Positions 23,260 to 36,200 of a stretch of DNA of 64,000 nt are shown one piece after another. The notes beneath the pieces are model-generated. The model saw only the letters and a list, made by a program, of their open reading frames with translations. It ran no database searches and was not told where the DNA came from. How positions within the stretch are numbered: the first letter of the stretch is position 1; each line of letters opens with the position of its first letter. This DNA comes from Echeneis naucrates (Eukaryota; Chordata; Actinopteri; Carangiformes; Echeneidae), in NCBI RefSeq assembly GCF_900963305.1, contig NC_042526.1, forward strand, positions 16,683,001-16,747,000, in the 5' to 3' direction. Made by a program: the position numbers and the translations under genes.

Positions 23260-26200
23260 TCCTGAGTCAGGCATCTGGCTCACTCCATCGATTTCTCTGA
23301 AGACATATACTCATCCCACATCCCTTGTACAAAAAGACCATGCCATTCCTGTTGACATCATCCAAAAAGTTTCTCAAAGACCTTTTCATTGTGGCCCAAT
23401 CAGCTGTTCATGCACAGTATCATATGATTACTTTGTATCAAATCACAAGAGTCCTCAGCTTTATCACTGGAAAACCAGTGAGATGCCTGTACACAGCAGT
23501 CTACCTCTAACTGCCTCTCTGCCTCTACCTCTCGTAGGTTCAGAATCTTTGTGCACAATGTGCAAAATAGCTTTCGCAGCATTATTGGATCTCCCCTTGC
23601 TTGAGCCAAAGCCCTTGGGTCTAGCACCACCCCACCCCCAGGTCCAAGCCCACCACTTCATCTCCTATCCCTCCGATCCCAGAGGCCCTCTCTCTGGCCC
23701 ACTTCCTCTCTGCATTACCTCCATCAGGCCGAGCTGCTGACACACTTGTTTAATAATTAAAGGAACATCCATAATTTCCTCATCCTTGTAGAAGTCCACA
23801 AATGGTCTCTTTGAAACCCAGGCCAGTTAGATCTACGTCTTTACCTCTGGGCCACTGACAGCCCTACATTCCTGTAGCGATACAGAGGACACGATGCACT
23901 CCAGCGAAGGTGGTGGTGGCAGGATTAGAAGGGATGAGTTCATCATGATCTTAACCACTGATCTTTTTATGTTCCAGTTGATTCAATTTTCATTGATGCA
24001 GACATGCTCACTCATCCTGTACTGTAATGTCTACCATCACATCATGTTCAAAGAATAATGCATGACAGAGTACATCAACATTAAACAAAGATCAGTGTGT
24101 CTGTTCATGTTTTTCCATGATTCCTCCATGTACCCATAAAACTATCAATCCATAAACTGATCAGTCCTTCCATTCATCTGCCAAGCTATGAAAAAAAAAA
24201 AGAGCTCAAACATGATTGCAGGCATGTGAAGCTATGCCAGACATTTTGTGCTAAAAGCAAATACCAGATTGCCATTATATTGGGAATGTCGTACGTTTAT
24301 CATATTACCATAACTGTCTGATCATAATATCAACCATAAGATAAGCCTTTTGACAACATCAGTTTTTGAGAAAGTCAGAGGGTTCAGGGTTAGAAACACT
24401 TCTTTTTTTGAAGGTTTCCCTCAAATGACGATCTTAAATCTAAAATTGGATTTTTCTTGTGCAAAAGTAATGAAATATAGTAATAAGTTAAACCTCCTGT
24501 CAATAACTGACTGTTTAGTCTCTGGGGATTGATAGCTGTAGTTTTTAGTGAGCCAACTGATTTTCTCCCTGGTTTTGTTTCTCTTGCAAGGATGTCACCA
24601 AGTAATGAACTTGTTCTACTGCCCATCATGAATTTCCTTCTATGGCAGCAAAACACATCACATCTTTTCACTTTCAGGAGCCCCAGCAGGTTAACTGAAC
24701 TCACACCAACTCTTAAAGTCTGATGTTATATAGTCCAGAAAGTATTACAAACCCAGTTAGACTCTAATTCAAAAGAAAACCTGATTTTATGAAAAAAAAA
24801 AAAAAAAGTCTAATCCCCAGTTTTCTCAAACCATATCCACAGAAAAAAAAATATTATTTTCCAGCCATGGTCATATTTAGATTGGCTGAGTCAGCTTAAA
24901 ACAAAACACAGATCGCGAGCCATATGTTTTCGTTAATGTGGAGAATTTCTTTCTAGTCATCTATTTGTGGTCATCACTCTTGTCACTGCTCCTAGGCTGA
25001 ACATATCTGCCCTTGTGGTATCAGGTGCTGCAGATCTCAGTTTACCTGCTCCTCCTGATCAGTGTGCAGTGTCAGCAAGCTCATCTGAGGGAGAAAATCC
25101 AAAACTTCACATCAACAAACCTTGTGCTGACCTTCCCCCTGCAATTACACCACACCGTTCTCAAGGATGCAGGCAAATACAAAACCACAAAACGATAACA
25201 CAAGGGCTGTGCTGAGATACGCACAACCTGAGCATTATATGTTTGTGCTCACAAGAATCAGATTCAACAACAAAGGTCACTGTGATGCTGGGAAGAGTGT
25301 TTCGGTGTTGACCCCTTCAAGGTCACTATAGGAAAAAGCAGTTAAAACTCAAAGGAGTAGTTAAACATTTTGGGGAGGGTTTAATGAAAACATTGATGCC
25401 ACAGTAAGACGACTGTGAAGCTGAAGCAAACAGCACATTAGCAGCAATAGCAGCCTAAAGACTAAAAAGAGAAGGAAACATGTAATCCTAACAGATAATT
25501 AATATTTTTAACAACCCCCTCTAAAAAAAAACACAACTATAACAGTCCTCCATCCTCCCTCACACAAGGCAGCATGAAATTTGAACAGGCTTTTTGTCAG
25601 TATTCTTCATCACTAAACGCAGTGTCTTGCCAGGACTGGGTTGTGGTGATTGTAGCTTGTTGATAGTTCATCCTTTCCTGTCTTTCTAGTACAGAAGGTT
25701 TATAAGGATTCTCTGAGCATCTTCACTGCAGATTGCTAGCTACGGTGAGTCGCTATTGGGAAGTAACAAAATGGGCTGGGGCGCTGTTCCCACTGGTTAG
25801 TAAAAAGCTTGTTAGGGTAATGTTAACTTTTGATCAACGACTGATGACTGATTCAAGGCTGTTGTGTATTAGCAAAAACCAGAAGAGGAAAATAAAAGAA
25901 GCATGGGATGAGTCTTTTCCCTGAGGTTACAGAAGAGACACTTTTGGACATAAACTACTGTCCATGTTGCACTACATAAAGACCCCATACAGCAGAGCCA
26001 TTACCTTTTGTATGATGATGGAGGAGCATGTCAATTTTCCTGGCCAGGACACATTAACTGCACTGCTGGTGGAATTTACAGTAAAGGCTTGTTTGGGTCA
26101 GCTGAGAGGTGTACACACTGTAAAAAATATCCACCCTTTGTGGTATTCAATCTTTTGCTGAATCTCTTTTAACTACAACTATTTTTAGATTGCTAGTAAA

Positions 26201-26990
26201 CCTCAAACTGTAGTGCCCCCTCATGTTATTTCATATTCAGTTTTTTCATCAAATTGCCATGCATATCAAGAAAACTATTTCTAAGCCCTGAGAAGAAGAA
26301 TAAATACTTTATTTTATGAAACAATTACTTTTTACCATAGCTCATGGTTATGCCAAATATCTGCTATGATTCTACAACAGGAGAAAAAAAGAGAAAGTTG
26401 AACCTCACATTGTGGAAGCTGGAACCAGAGATTATTTCAGTTTTGGCGAAAAATATGCTTACCAAACCTAGTAAAATATTTTTTTCCCATTCAACTCCCT
26501 AACTAACTCCCTAAATCGTTTCGGCTCTAGCTTCGATAGCTAAAAATAAACTTGTCAAAACTGTAATCTTTTGCAGCACAGGCAGCTGCACTGGAGAGAG
26601 AGCTTGTCAGAGGCTGACAAATGGGGAAAGTGCTTTCTGCTGAGAGCAGTCCCTGCAGGTTTCCCATGCAGGCAGCCAGACAAGAGCCAGGAAAATGTCT
26701 GAGACATTTTATCATTCAAGTGAATGGGAAAGTGGTCTCTGACTTTTGGACCTCATTGCATAAATATATACATAGTATATACATACTACATATATGTATA
26801 CATTACCAGTCAAAAAGCTCAGACCTCACTTTTTCCAGCTGTTACTTAAATGTACAACATTTTGGCGTGGATATCTTACTTTAGAACACAAGCTCAGGGG
26901 AACCATGGGGTCAGGGGACACTGCAGAAAGGTGTGGTTCTGCTGGACATGTGTTACGTATTTTTTATTTTTTGTTTACGCGAGAATGTAA
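23260..26990. other. Gene-poor intergenic stretch
   Basis: No supported exon. A/T-rich, with poly(A) runs near 24192, 24791 and 24842. One small frame near 25013-25195 begins with a hydrophobic run and ends DAGKY, but the rest of a domain is missing (see rejected items). Confidence 0.5.
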
Positions 26991-26999
26991 ACTCCTTTA

Positions 27000-27833
27000 C
27001 AGTTGTGCTCATAAGTTTACATACCCTGGCAGAATTTATGATTTCTTGGCCATTTTTCAGAAAATATGAATGATAACACAGAAACTTTTCTTTCACTCAA
27101 GGTTAATGTTTGGGTGAAGCTATTTATTATCAAACAACTGTGGTCACTCTTTTTAAACTCATGACAGCAGAAACTACACAAATGAACCTGACCAAAAGTT
27201 TACATACCCCAGTTTTTAATACTGTGTATTGCGCCCTTTAACAGCAATGACAGCTTGGAGTCTTTTGTGGTAGTTGTGGATGAGGCTATTTAGTGTCTCT
27301 GATGGTAAAGCTGCCCATTCTTCTAGGCAAAAGCCTCCACCTCCTGTAAATTCTTGGGCTGTCTTGTATGAACTGCACACTTGAGTGTCTCCCCAGAGTG
27401 GCTCAATGATATTGAGGTCAGGAGACTGAGATGGCCACTCCAGAATCTTCACTTTATTCTGCTGTAGCGAATGACAGGTTGACTTGGCTTTGTGTTTTAG
27501 ATCATTATCATGTTGGAATATCCAAGTACGTCCCATGCGCAGCTTCCGGGCTGATGAGTGCAACTTTTCCCGCTAGTATTTTTTGATAACATGCTGCATT
27601 CATCTTGCCATCAATTTTGACCAAATTTCCCGTGCCTTTGTAGCTGACACATCCCCAAAACATCAGCGATCCACCTCCATGTTTCACAGTAGGAATGGTG
27701 TAACTTTCATCATAGGCCTCGTTGACTCCCCTCCAAATGTAATGTTTATGGTTGTGGCCAAAAAGTTAAATTTTGGTCTCATCACTCCAAATGATTTTGT
27801 TCCCGAAGTTTTGAGGCTTGTCTCTGTGCTGTT
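27000..27833 (-). mobile_element. Truncated Tc1-like DNA transposon
   Basis: A TA dinucleotide (26998-26999) is followed by the terminal-repeat start CAGTTGTGCTCATAAGTTTA; a second copy of the motif AAAAGTTTACATACCCC lies inside at about 27194, as in Tc1-like inverted/direct repeat ends. The - strand encodes the C-terminal half of a DDE transposase: in the frame 27563-27216, the second catalytic Asp lies in the FQHDND block and the Glu in NIIEPLW. The part from 27833 to about 27565 matches the preceding catalytic region (GSLMFWGC-like) in other frames. The helix-turn-helix half, the first transposase exon region and the other terminal repeat are missing, so about half of a roughly 1.6-kb element remains. 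It is a dead copy. Confidence 0.88.
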
Positions 27834-27910
27834 CAGCACAAAATCATACAAAATTTATGATGTTATGTATAAACACGTGAAAAGTCTTTCAGCAGTCACA
27901 CTATTTTTAA

Positions 27911-28100
27911 CAAGCAGCACAGCATCATAGTGGTTAGCACTGTTGCCTCACAGCAAGGAGGTCGTAGGTTTGCATGTTCTCTCTGTGCTTTCGTGGGTTT
28001 CCTCTGGGTACTCTAGTTTCCTTCAATTGCCAAAGACATGCATGTCTAGGTTGACCGGCGACTCTAAATTACCCATAAACAGTAGAAGATGAGTGAGTGA
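27911..28100 (+). repeat. SINE-like dispersed teleost repeat, partial
   Basis: The sequence has 'atagtggttagcactgttgc', 'cctcacagcaaggaggtcgt', 'gtttgcatgttctctctgtg', 'gggtttcctctgggtact' and 'gactctaaattacccata', in the order found in a very common percomorph repeat. The start resembles a tRNA-type A box, and the expected B box ('gggttcaaatcc') is deleted or eroded after 'ggtcgtaggttt'. The copy stops before the usual tail. It sits about 80 nt from the truncated Tc1 element. Confidence 0.72.
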
Positions 28101-30325
28101 TTAATCTAACTGATGTAGATAATACTTTCTTTGGGTAAAGGGAATGAAGAGTCCAGAGATTAAGACATCCATAAAGCTTGTTGTTTTTGTCCAAAGACAA
28201 ATTTTATATTTGAGCTTAATGAACTTTCTTTGATTATTTCTGAAAACATATGGTGCGCTGCAGTATTCAGCATAATCTGTCCAGATAAGGGCCAGTATGC
28301 ATCTGCTGTTGCAGGACGCTTGTCTTAATCTCCCTTTTGAAATAAATGCTGACATTTAAATTCAAACAGCAGCACCTGAGAGTTATGGTTCACCTGCAAA
28401 ATGTCACCAAAAGGGACAAACAATACAGCTGCAGTCTGGGTGTTTGGGGATGTTGTTTCATAATCCATCCAGGCCACTGAATACGCACATCTTGTTTTTG
28501 GAGGAGCCACTGCAGCTACTGTGCCCTCTCCACATGCCCTCTTGCTGTAGCTGCAGTCCTCCAGGAAAGCAAGATTTCAGCAGTTTAACAAACTGAACCC
28601 CTGCAGAGGACAGTTCTGTGGAAGAGTGTAAATTCAGGGCTTTCTCTGCCACTCCTGATGTTACACCTGACTGTAATTAAATGCTGTGTGAAACACTGAG
28701 TTGCAAATACACAGCATACTTAGGACACACATTTAGCAATGTGAAGTCACATAAATACTCAGAAATAAATATATATATAAAAGACCCGACTGTGTCTAGT
28801 TTCATACCTATGGCTTTGATAAAGTGCCTCATACGTCCTTTGCTTTATCGTTTATGCTCCCACCTCAATTCTCCCAGATGCGTCTATAAATATGCAGTTT
28901 CGTCTGCTGCATCAATTAACTAATAATCAGCTACAGTGTTTGTGACAAAGAACCTAATGATTAAGTCTGACGTGGTTTTGGGGCAAATTCAGTGTCAGTC
29001 GTTTTTTTGCACTACAGCAGAACAAAGCCAAACACTGGAGTTATTTTCGATCGCAGTAAAAAATAAACAGATGCTATTCTTGAATGCGTCAGGCATGTAT
29101 CATCACAATGATGCCTCCATTATGCTTCAGCGCACAGTTTGCATGAGTGTGTGTTGGTCCGGGAACACTCCCAGTAGAGCCCCCCCCCCTCCCGTGTTGC
29201 TGCTGACTCATTGTCACAGCTCCTGAATCTGCTGCCTCCCTGCATTATTCACACACACTCACCTTCCTCTGCTGATGCCTCCTCAGCACCATGAGCCAGA
29301 AAACAGGAGGGAGGGGGCTCAACAACCCCTGCAGCTCCACCGGAGGGTGTCTGCTACAGAAAAATGTCCAGGTACTCCGGGATTAGAGCTGAAGATGATC
29401 ATTAACAATCCATTAGTCAACAGAAAATGTTTACATGGTAACTATTTTCATAATTTGATGGTTAGCTCATTTAATTTAATGGAGCCTGAGATGAGAAACC
29501 TGATGTGGAGCTTTCAAATAGAGACATAGAAAGATTTTAAAGACAAAAATAAAATCCCTTCGCACATAAACAAGAACAGTATAAATTTTAATTCTTCATT
29601 TTTTTTCTTCCCGCTGTATTTGTATGAATACTAACCTATCATTAAACAATCGAAGCTGTTTGCTAATATATTGTGTGATGGTGAATGGTGTCATTATTTT
29701 TAGTTATTATTTTAGCTTACTATATTTTTAGTTTCTGTAGCTTCGTAGCTTGATCATTTCATTTAGTCATTCAATTAGTAGTTCGTAAAATCGATTGATT
29801 AAAAGCAGCAAAAATGCACAGAAGGTCCGCAGAGATAACCCGAAATGAGCCATAACACATGAAGCAAACTGTACGACGAATGGTTGGAAATAAAACTCTG
29901 TCAAATCTACACAAACAGACGTGACACACATATTTAGGACTTACTTACATTTTTCCTGATTGAGCTCACTGACAAAAGTGAACAGTCCGAAAGTCCGAAA
30001 GTTCAGAAAGCGACTTAGAAATTTTCGAAAAACACACTTCTTGACTGAGACACATCGGGTTTTTTCTTCAGTTTTATCGATACATTTGTGCTAATGGGTA
30101 ATTCGGCTAATAATTTACAAAAAAATGTAAGTAAAAGTAGGCTTGAAGAAAAGGCATGTTCCTACTTGTAGTCCCTAACAGAGCTAAGCTAACTGTCTCC
30201 ATGGCAACCGTGTACTTCCTGTGTTCATGTTGGGAAGCGCCGTCTGAAACAGGTAGAAGTTTGTTTTGGATTTTTTTTCCCTCTTTGGCAGTTTGTTTGC
30301 TATCAGTGAGGTTTTCATTCAGATC
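28101..30325. other. Gene-poor intergenic stretch
   Basis: No supported gene. A C-rich block near 29176-29190 and an ATG in good context at 29291 followed by an 81-nt frame are seen, but no further exon can be linked. The remainder is A/T-rich. Confidence 0.5.
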
Positions 30326-30378
30326 CTGATACCTTTATAAGGAAAAGCATGGGGTGGATAATGGATGGATGGTTGGCG
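30326..30378 (+). repeat. Tail fragment of the same SINE-like repeat
   Basis: The string 'gataatggatggatggttgg' preceded by 'gatcctgatacctttataag' resembles the 3' tail ('...aagcgg...aatggatggatgg') of the dispersed repeat seen at 27.9 kb. It is short, so this is tentative. Confidence 0.4.
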
Positions 30379-30379
30379 C

Positions 30380-33210
30380 AAACTTCTGTTGATGTGTTTT
30401 TTGTTTTCTCGTGATTCTACATTATTGCGGTGCTGACTCCATCCTTCATTAAGTTCTCTTAAACTTTTCTTAAATAAATGTATTTTACTTTAAATAGTCA
30501 CGTGGTCTCCATATTTGGCCTTTTTTAGAGTCAAGTGTGGACACATCCATCAGTCTATTTGGTGACAGCAAGTACTTTCAGTACAATTAAATTCTCCACA
30601 AAAAAAAGCTTTTGAGGACATTTGTCCTGTCTATGCTTAAATATAAATGCTTGTTGCAACCCAGTTTATTTCCTCATCCTATTTCTGTATTTGTTTATTT
30701 ACTTTCCACAATGTGTTTATTTGATCACTTAAACTGTGAAGACAAGAAAAATGTATCTTAAATGTAGTTTATTTTCCTCAAAGGCTAAAGATGGTGGAGG
30801 CTGTCTCAATTTTGTCATTGGTAGAGGTCACACTCAGATTTTGGAAGCCCCTTGAGTAAATGTTTTGATGTCACTGAAAACAATGATAAGTCGCAGCCCA
30901 AATTATAACTAACTGTGGATTTCAATCATGCGCTTGATGTCAGCCTGGAATCATGAAATCGCAGAGATATGGAGGTGTCCAACTGTGATTCACCACTGCA
31001 GAAATAGTGAACTACACTGTTTTAATCCTGGCTGCGCTCCTCATCGAGTTTGTCACAAGTCGTATAGGACAAAAAAAAAAAAAAAGTCTCTGCTGCAGGT
31101 ATTTCACTGCTGCATTGGCCGGTGAGAGAGCAGAGGAGCAAAGTGAATGACTGTGATATGAACACATGCTGCTACAGCACAAAAAAAAAAAAAAAAAAAT
31201 CATTGCCTCCTCCTGATCTGCACCAACACCCACACTGGCTGAATGTGACTACGATTTGTTGAAATAATTGAAATAAATAGTATTGGGTGATATAAACGTG
31301 GTGTATGTACAGCTACAGTAGTCTCTGAGTGTCATCCTGTGTAACCTTGAGCAATTCAACTCAAGTTTGACTGCAGAGCTTTATCATTGACAGAAATTCA
31401 TCTGCCCCCTAGTGGACCGTTGGAATAACAAAGTGATTCTTTTTTCTCCTCTCAATACTGGAGTGATATATATTATGATGGTGAGTACATTAAAGTTTAA
31501 ATATTCATAAGTGCACATGTTTGAGTCAGGATGGTGAGAACACAACAGCAGACAAACACCAGCTCTGACTTCAGTTTTATTTAAGGTTCATTTTTCCAGA
31601 CCTGCAGAGGACAGTTCACTTCCTTTTAAGCGCCTCAATTTGTTTTTTTTTTCCTCGCAACATCATGTTAAAACCCATTGTATGACTCTGTGTTGGTTTC
31701 TCCTGGATGAGTTTGTTCATTTCTGTGAATACTGTTAAATAGAGAACAGCAGGAGGGGGGTGGGGCTGGGGTGGGGGTTGGGTGATAAGAGAGAGAGAGA
31801 AAGAGAGAGACAGCAAACACGGATCAGAATTAAGACTTCAAAAAGAAAAAAGGCGGTGGTCAGAGGTCGGTCTCAAATCCTAAAGGCTGAGAGCTCTTTA
31901 AATCACTACTACAGTACTTGGTATCGTCTTGCAGCACCTTCCTTTGTGACACAAACTCACATACAGTTGCTGAAGTCAAATACAATATTGCATATTTTTC
32001 AGCAATAGTTGGCGACTCCCCTTCCAATCACTCAAGCTCCTTTCCCTCATCGGTCCATTTTAAGGCCTCGTTAAAGCCCTCGTGGGTCAAACAAAGGGAC
32101 CTGTCTACCCTTTTGCTACCCTTATTAGTATTTTTGTTGTGTCCACACCCATCTAGTCGTTGCCGTGTCTACCAGGTGGCTGTCCGTGTTAGGGCTAGCT
32201 ACTGTAGGTACCACACAGTGGCACTTTGAGTAAGAGTCTAACCCTAGTGCTCAGGATGTGTGCCACGATCTCCCAAAGCCCTGGCTCCCTGCAGTTAGGC
32301 AGTGCTCTATCCTCTGATACAGAGGTTCAGCAAAATTTTCCCTCCAGCAGGACAAGGCCAGCGGGAGCCTTCCACTAAAGGGAATATGGGCCAAGTGGCC
32401 TCTCAAGCAGACCATTTGTGTCCCTACCTAACAGGGAGCCCATGCATAGCCTGTGCCCTCAACTCCCCTGTGTCATCTGCATTCACTCTCTACTCACCAA
32501 ATCTCAGCTGCTTTTTTTTTTTTTTAACTTTTTTTTTTTTGCATCTTTTTAAAACCACTCTCAAATAAGCTAAGTGCCAACCCCTTATTTTTTTCTCTCT
32601 CACGTTGTCTTTGTCACAACTCAGCTGTAAGAGTTAACCGTTTCACAGTCTCCTGTTTTAGTGGGGAGAATGAGGGTCTTTGGGGCAAAGCTTCATAGAG
32701 CAGATTCACAGCTTGCTTCATTCCTCAAAAACTAATCGCGACTTCAACTTTCCAAAAAAACACAAATGTTGTTCATGCTTACTCATTAGTTACTTTTTAA
32801 AAAAGACCTCACTTCAGCTAATTTGTTTCATTGCCAGTTTGTGGAGTTGGTGAACTCTCATGCCACCATTGGGCGCCTGATGCTATACTGTTTCCTGTGC
32901 TCTCCATGAACAGCAAGCTACACAATGAATCCCCATGTTACACCCAGAACTAGGTCTAAGGAGTGGTGATGGTAGCAGACAAAGGGTACCGATAACTTGT
33001 GTGCCACAAACAAAACAAAAACAAATAGGCCTTCGGAGTAGACAAAAAGGAAGGAGGAAGAGAAAAAGAAGAAAGCATGTCTGTTACTTTGTTAATAATT
33101 TTTCATACTCTGCAGATTGGTGTGTATTGTACTGGGGGGAGGGGGAGAGGGGTACAGGATGAGTGGGTATAAAGTGGTAGTGGGGGAATGGATGGGTGTC
33201 TGCTGTAGTC
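30380..33210. other. 3' flank of cnot4, no gene seen
   Basis: The part next to cnot4 probably contains its 3'UTR on the - strand. A TTTATT at 31576-31581 (AATAAA on the - strand) is one possible distal poly(A) signal. Poly(A)/poly(T) runs (31070-31085, 31181-31199, 32513-32526), a G-rich stretch at 31753-31781 and a short (GA)n at 31786-31810 are present. No ORF has domain content. Confidence 0.5.
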
Positions 33211-33213
33211 TGT

Positions 33214-36200
33214 TCAGTGGCGGTCCACAGCGGCACTCTGTAGCAGCTCTGTGGCGGGCTGTCCTGGGGGTCTGAAGGCGGTCTGGAAGCCTGGAGGAGG
33301 GGAATGGAACTGGCTGGCTGGGTTAGCTGTTGGGGGGGGCATGTAGGGAGCCCAACCGGCAGCTCTGTGGTGGAGGGGGAGGTGGGCATCGAGGAGGCTG
33401 CTGTGGAGGGGCTGTGGAGTGGGCACTGCTGAACTGGCTGGACCATCCATCTCTGTGAGAGCCTGCAGGGACTTGAGCCAGTGTGGCGGGTTGTCGTCCT
33501 GGAGACAGTCTAAACTGCTGCCTGCCGAGGCCGGGATGCCTGAGGGTGGAACAGGAGAGAAAGTGTTCACAGGATGAGTGACGGCAAAAACACAGTGGGG
33601 ACACTCTTGCATAAAGTGTGGTATATCCAAATGCTGTGAAGCATATGTTTAGTTCTGAACTCATTGGCATTAATTTGTGCCATTAAAAAAAAAAATGTCA
33701 TAAATAGTGCTTATCAACATTGTAGATTCACTCAGAGGACTTCAGAGCTTAAGTGATTAATTGATTGGTTGATTGACAGAAGATTAAAGCAAAATTGCCA
33801 AAAAGCTTTATGCAACATTTAAAATATTCAAAAAGGAAGGAGTAAAATATTCTTTGATCGACCATTAATTTCCAAAAGTGAATGAATCCACCAATTATTC
33901 TATGAATAAATTATGTCAGAGTCTTTAACTTTGTGAGTGATATTATTGTTGCTTGAATCCCAGTTGCACCACTAATTATCAAGTGCAATAGAAATCCAAA
34001 AATTAGAATAATAAAAAAAAAAAAAAATACATTGGACATTATTTCAAATGCGTTTTGCTGTCATATATTTTGCCCACATTTTTTGTCAGTTTCAACACCT
34101 TTGTCATATACGTGATGCTAGAGGACAATTGATGGTTTCCATGTCCACATGATGAAAATTTCCTTCATCTGCCCAAATCCACACAATGTTTGGGAGGACC
34201 CTGTGTGGACATTTGACATTTTCAGACATCTCCATGCAGACTGCCTGCACTGTGAGTACTGACAGACAAGTACATGTCTTATTTATCCACCATAGTTCTT
34301 GTTAAGCTGCAGAGCATAAATGCTTGTCCTTTTTTGTGTACTTGTTCATATTTTTCAGCAAAAATACAGGAGTACTTCTTTCTGTTGTTAGGATGCCAAA
34401 ATGTTTTGTAGCATGCATGTATGCATGCATGCAACAGAAGTGCATCCACGTCCACAGGACACGCAGAAAATCCAGCAGGCCTCAATTGCAACTTTAATGA
34501 TAGGGATTCTTCTACTAGTTACTTAAAAAAGTCATCATCCAATCAAGATGTCGAAATATTGAAAAAGCACATTGCAATTTCTCAGAGGGTGAACAGACAC
34601 TGAAACCTGAAATACCAACTTCAAGAAAGAACTTCAAGGATTAGTTGACTCCCTGATTAATTACTATATAAACAATGAACCATTCTTACTTTAGAAACCA
34701 GTAATGAATATTTTCCAACATTTTCTTATGTTATACAGATAAAACAAATAAAAGAATTTAAGTAGAAGATTATTTTAAAAAAAGGATAGTTAGTTACAGC
34801 CATACATTGAATTTACAGTGACATAACATGTTTGCTTAACAATTGACTTGAACAATTAATAGAATATCAAAATTGTTATAAAATTTTCTGGTGATAATGA
34901 GAGTTTCTACCTGTGATGATAGCAGGATCCATCCAACTGGTTGTGCCATCCCAGCTCAGGCTGTGTGAGATGCCGGCTGGCCCCGCTGGCCCACCAATGT
35001 GATTAACACTGTTGGAGGATGAGGATGATGAAGAGGAAGAGGAGTTTGGGAGACCCCCAAAGTTGATATTGATGTTGGGCAGGAGGGCCCTCAAGCCATC
35101 CTGCCACTCTTTCACATTTAAGCCGTCTATAGAGCCACTATTTTCTGCAGGAGAGAAGAACAATGTGTTGTGATCACAGACCAGTGGTCAACTGCAGTAC
35201 TGCATCTATTAGCATTTTTGTTTCCTCTCTAAGGTCAGTAGAAGTTAATCAAAACACAGACCATAACACTTAGTCTCAGTGTGCATGCTGTGTGACATTC
35301 AATAACATCATTACGTAGCACATCTGATCATGGCTTTCACATGAACTACTTCCATAGGAAATAGAAAGGTACCACAGTGACCCAGGTGGCTGGTACCTGA
35401 GATGGGGATCCCTCCCAGTCCTGTGTTATGCTGAGGGGGCAGATTCAGGTCCAGGAAGTTACTGTGTGAGGCAGCACTGGCTGAGTGGTTCAAGTGTGTG
35501 AGGTTATTCCGTGTGGGAACGCTCATCCAGGGGTGTCTGGCGGCTGGCTGCTGCTGCTGACTGGCCTGGCTGTTCTGACTGCCGGGAAAACTGAAGGAGC
35601 TGTAGATGGCTCTGTGGTGAAGCTGGGGGAGGCGTGGCAGGCCGCTGGGGAAGTGGTGAGAGGTGGTGCTTGGGTTGGGGGGTGGCAGACTGGGACCATG
35701 ATTGCTCCCCTGAGGGAGGGGCCCTGGGGATGAGGGACTCTGGTCCTGCACTGACAGCTCCTTCTCTATCAGATCGGCCAAAGCCTTGCGTGTGACGTCA
35801 AAAGGATCGAAGCCCAGGTCGTCATCCTGCTGTTTGCTGGACGAGCCAAAGCCAAAGGCCGCCTGCCAGTCTGTGGAAGAAGACACTGGTATTGTATCTG
35901 CGAGGAAAGAAGACAGACAGTTTACTGCGGTGTCCACACTGAGAGAAATGCTTTTTCCATTAACAGACATAGGGCTTCTTTGACTTAGAATTACTTTTTA
36001 GCTGATTGGCTGGTTCAGAGCTATATCTGTCACCAAGTAAATACACTAAGTTTGGAATATGCTGCTTTAAGTGTCTTAAATTGTACTTGACACAACCTTG
36101 ATAAACTATACATTGTTTCTAAGCTCTACATCTCTTTATATCTGTGCAAAGCACTTTAGTGTTGCCATATCACTGCAGCTGTTGACACAGCATTCAGAGT

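Noticed and set aside
23111-23740. 209-codon + strand open frame
   Set aside because: Its first third is the (CT)n(CA)n microsatellite translated, and the remainder has no domain or splice signals.
25013-25198. Signal-peptide-like frame ending in DAGKY, like an immunoglobulin V domain end
   Set aside because: There is no first cysteine, no tryptophan core and no neighbouring Ig exon; the motif is too short.
29291-29371. Possible first coding exon (MSQKTGGRGLNN...) ending at a GT
   Set aside because: The start context is good, but the donor GTACTC is weak and no downstream exon or family could be found.
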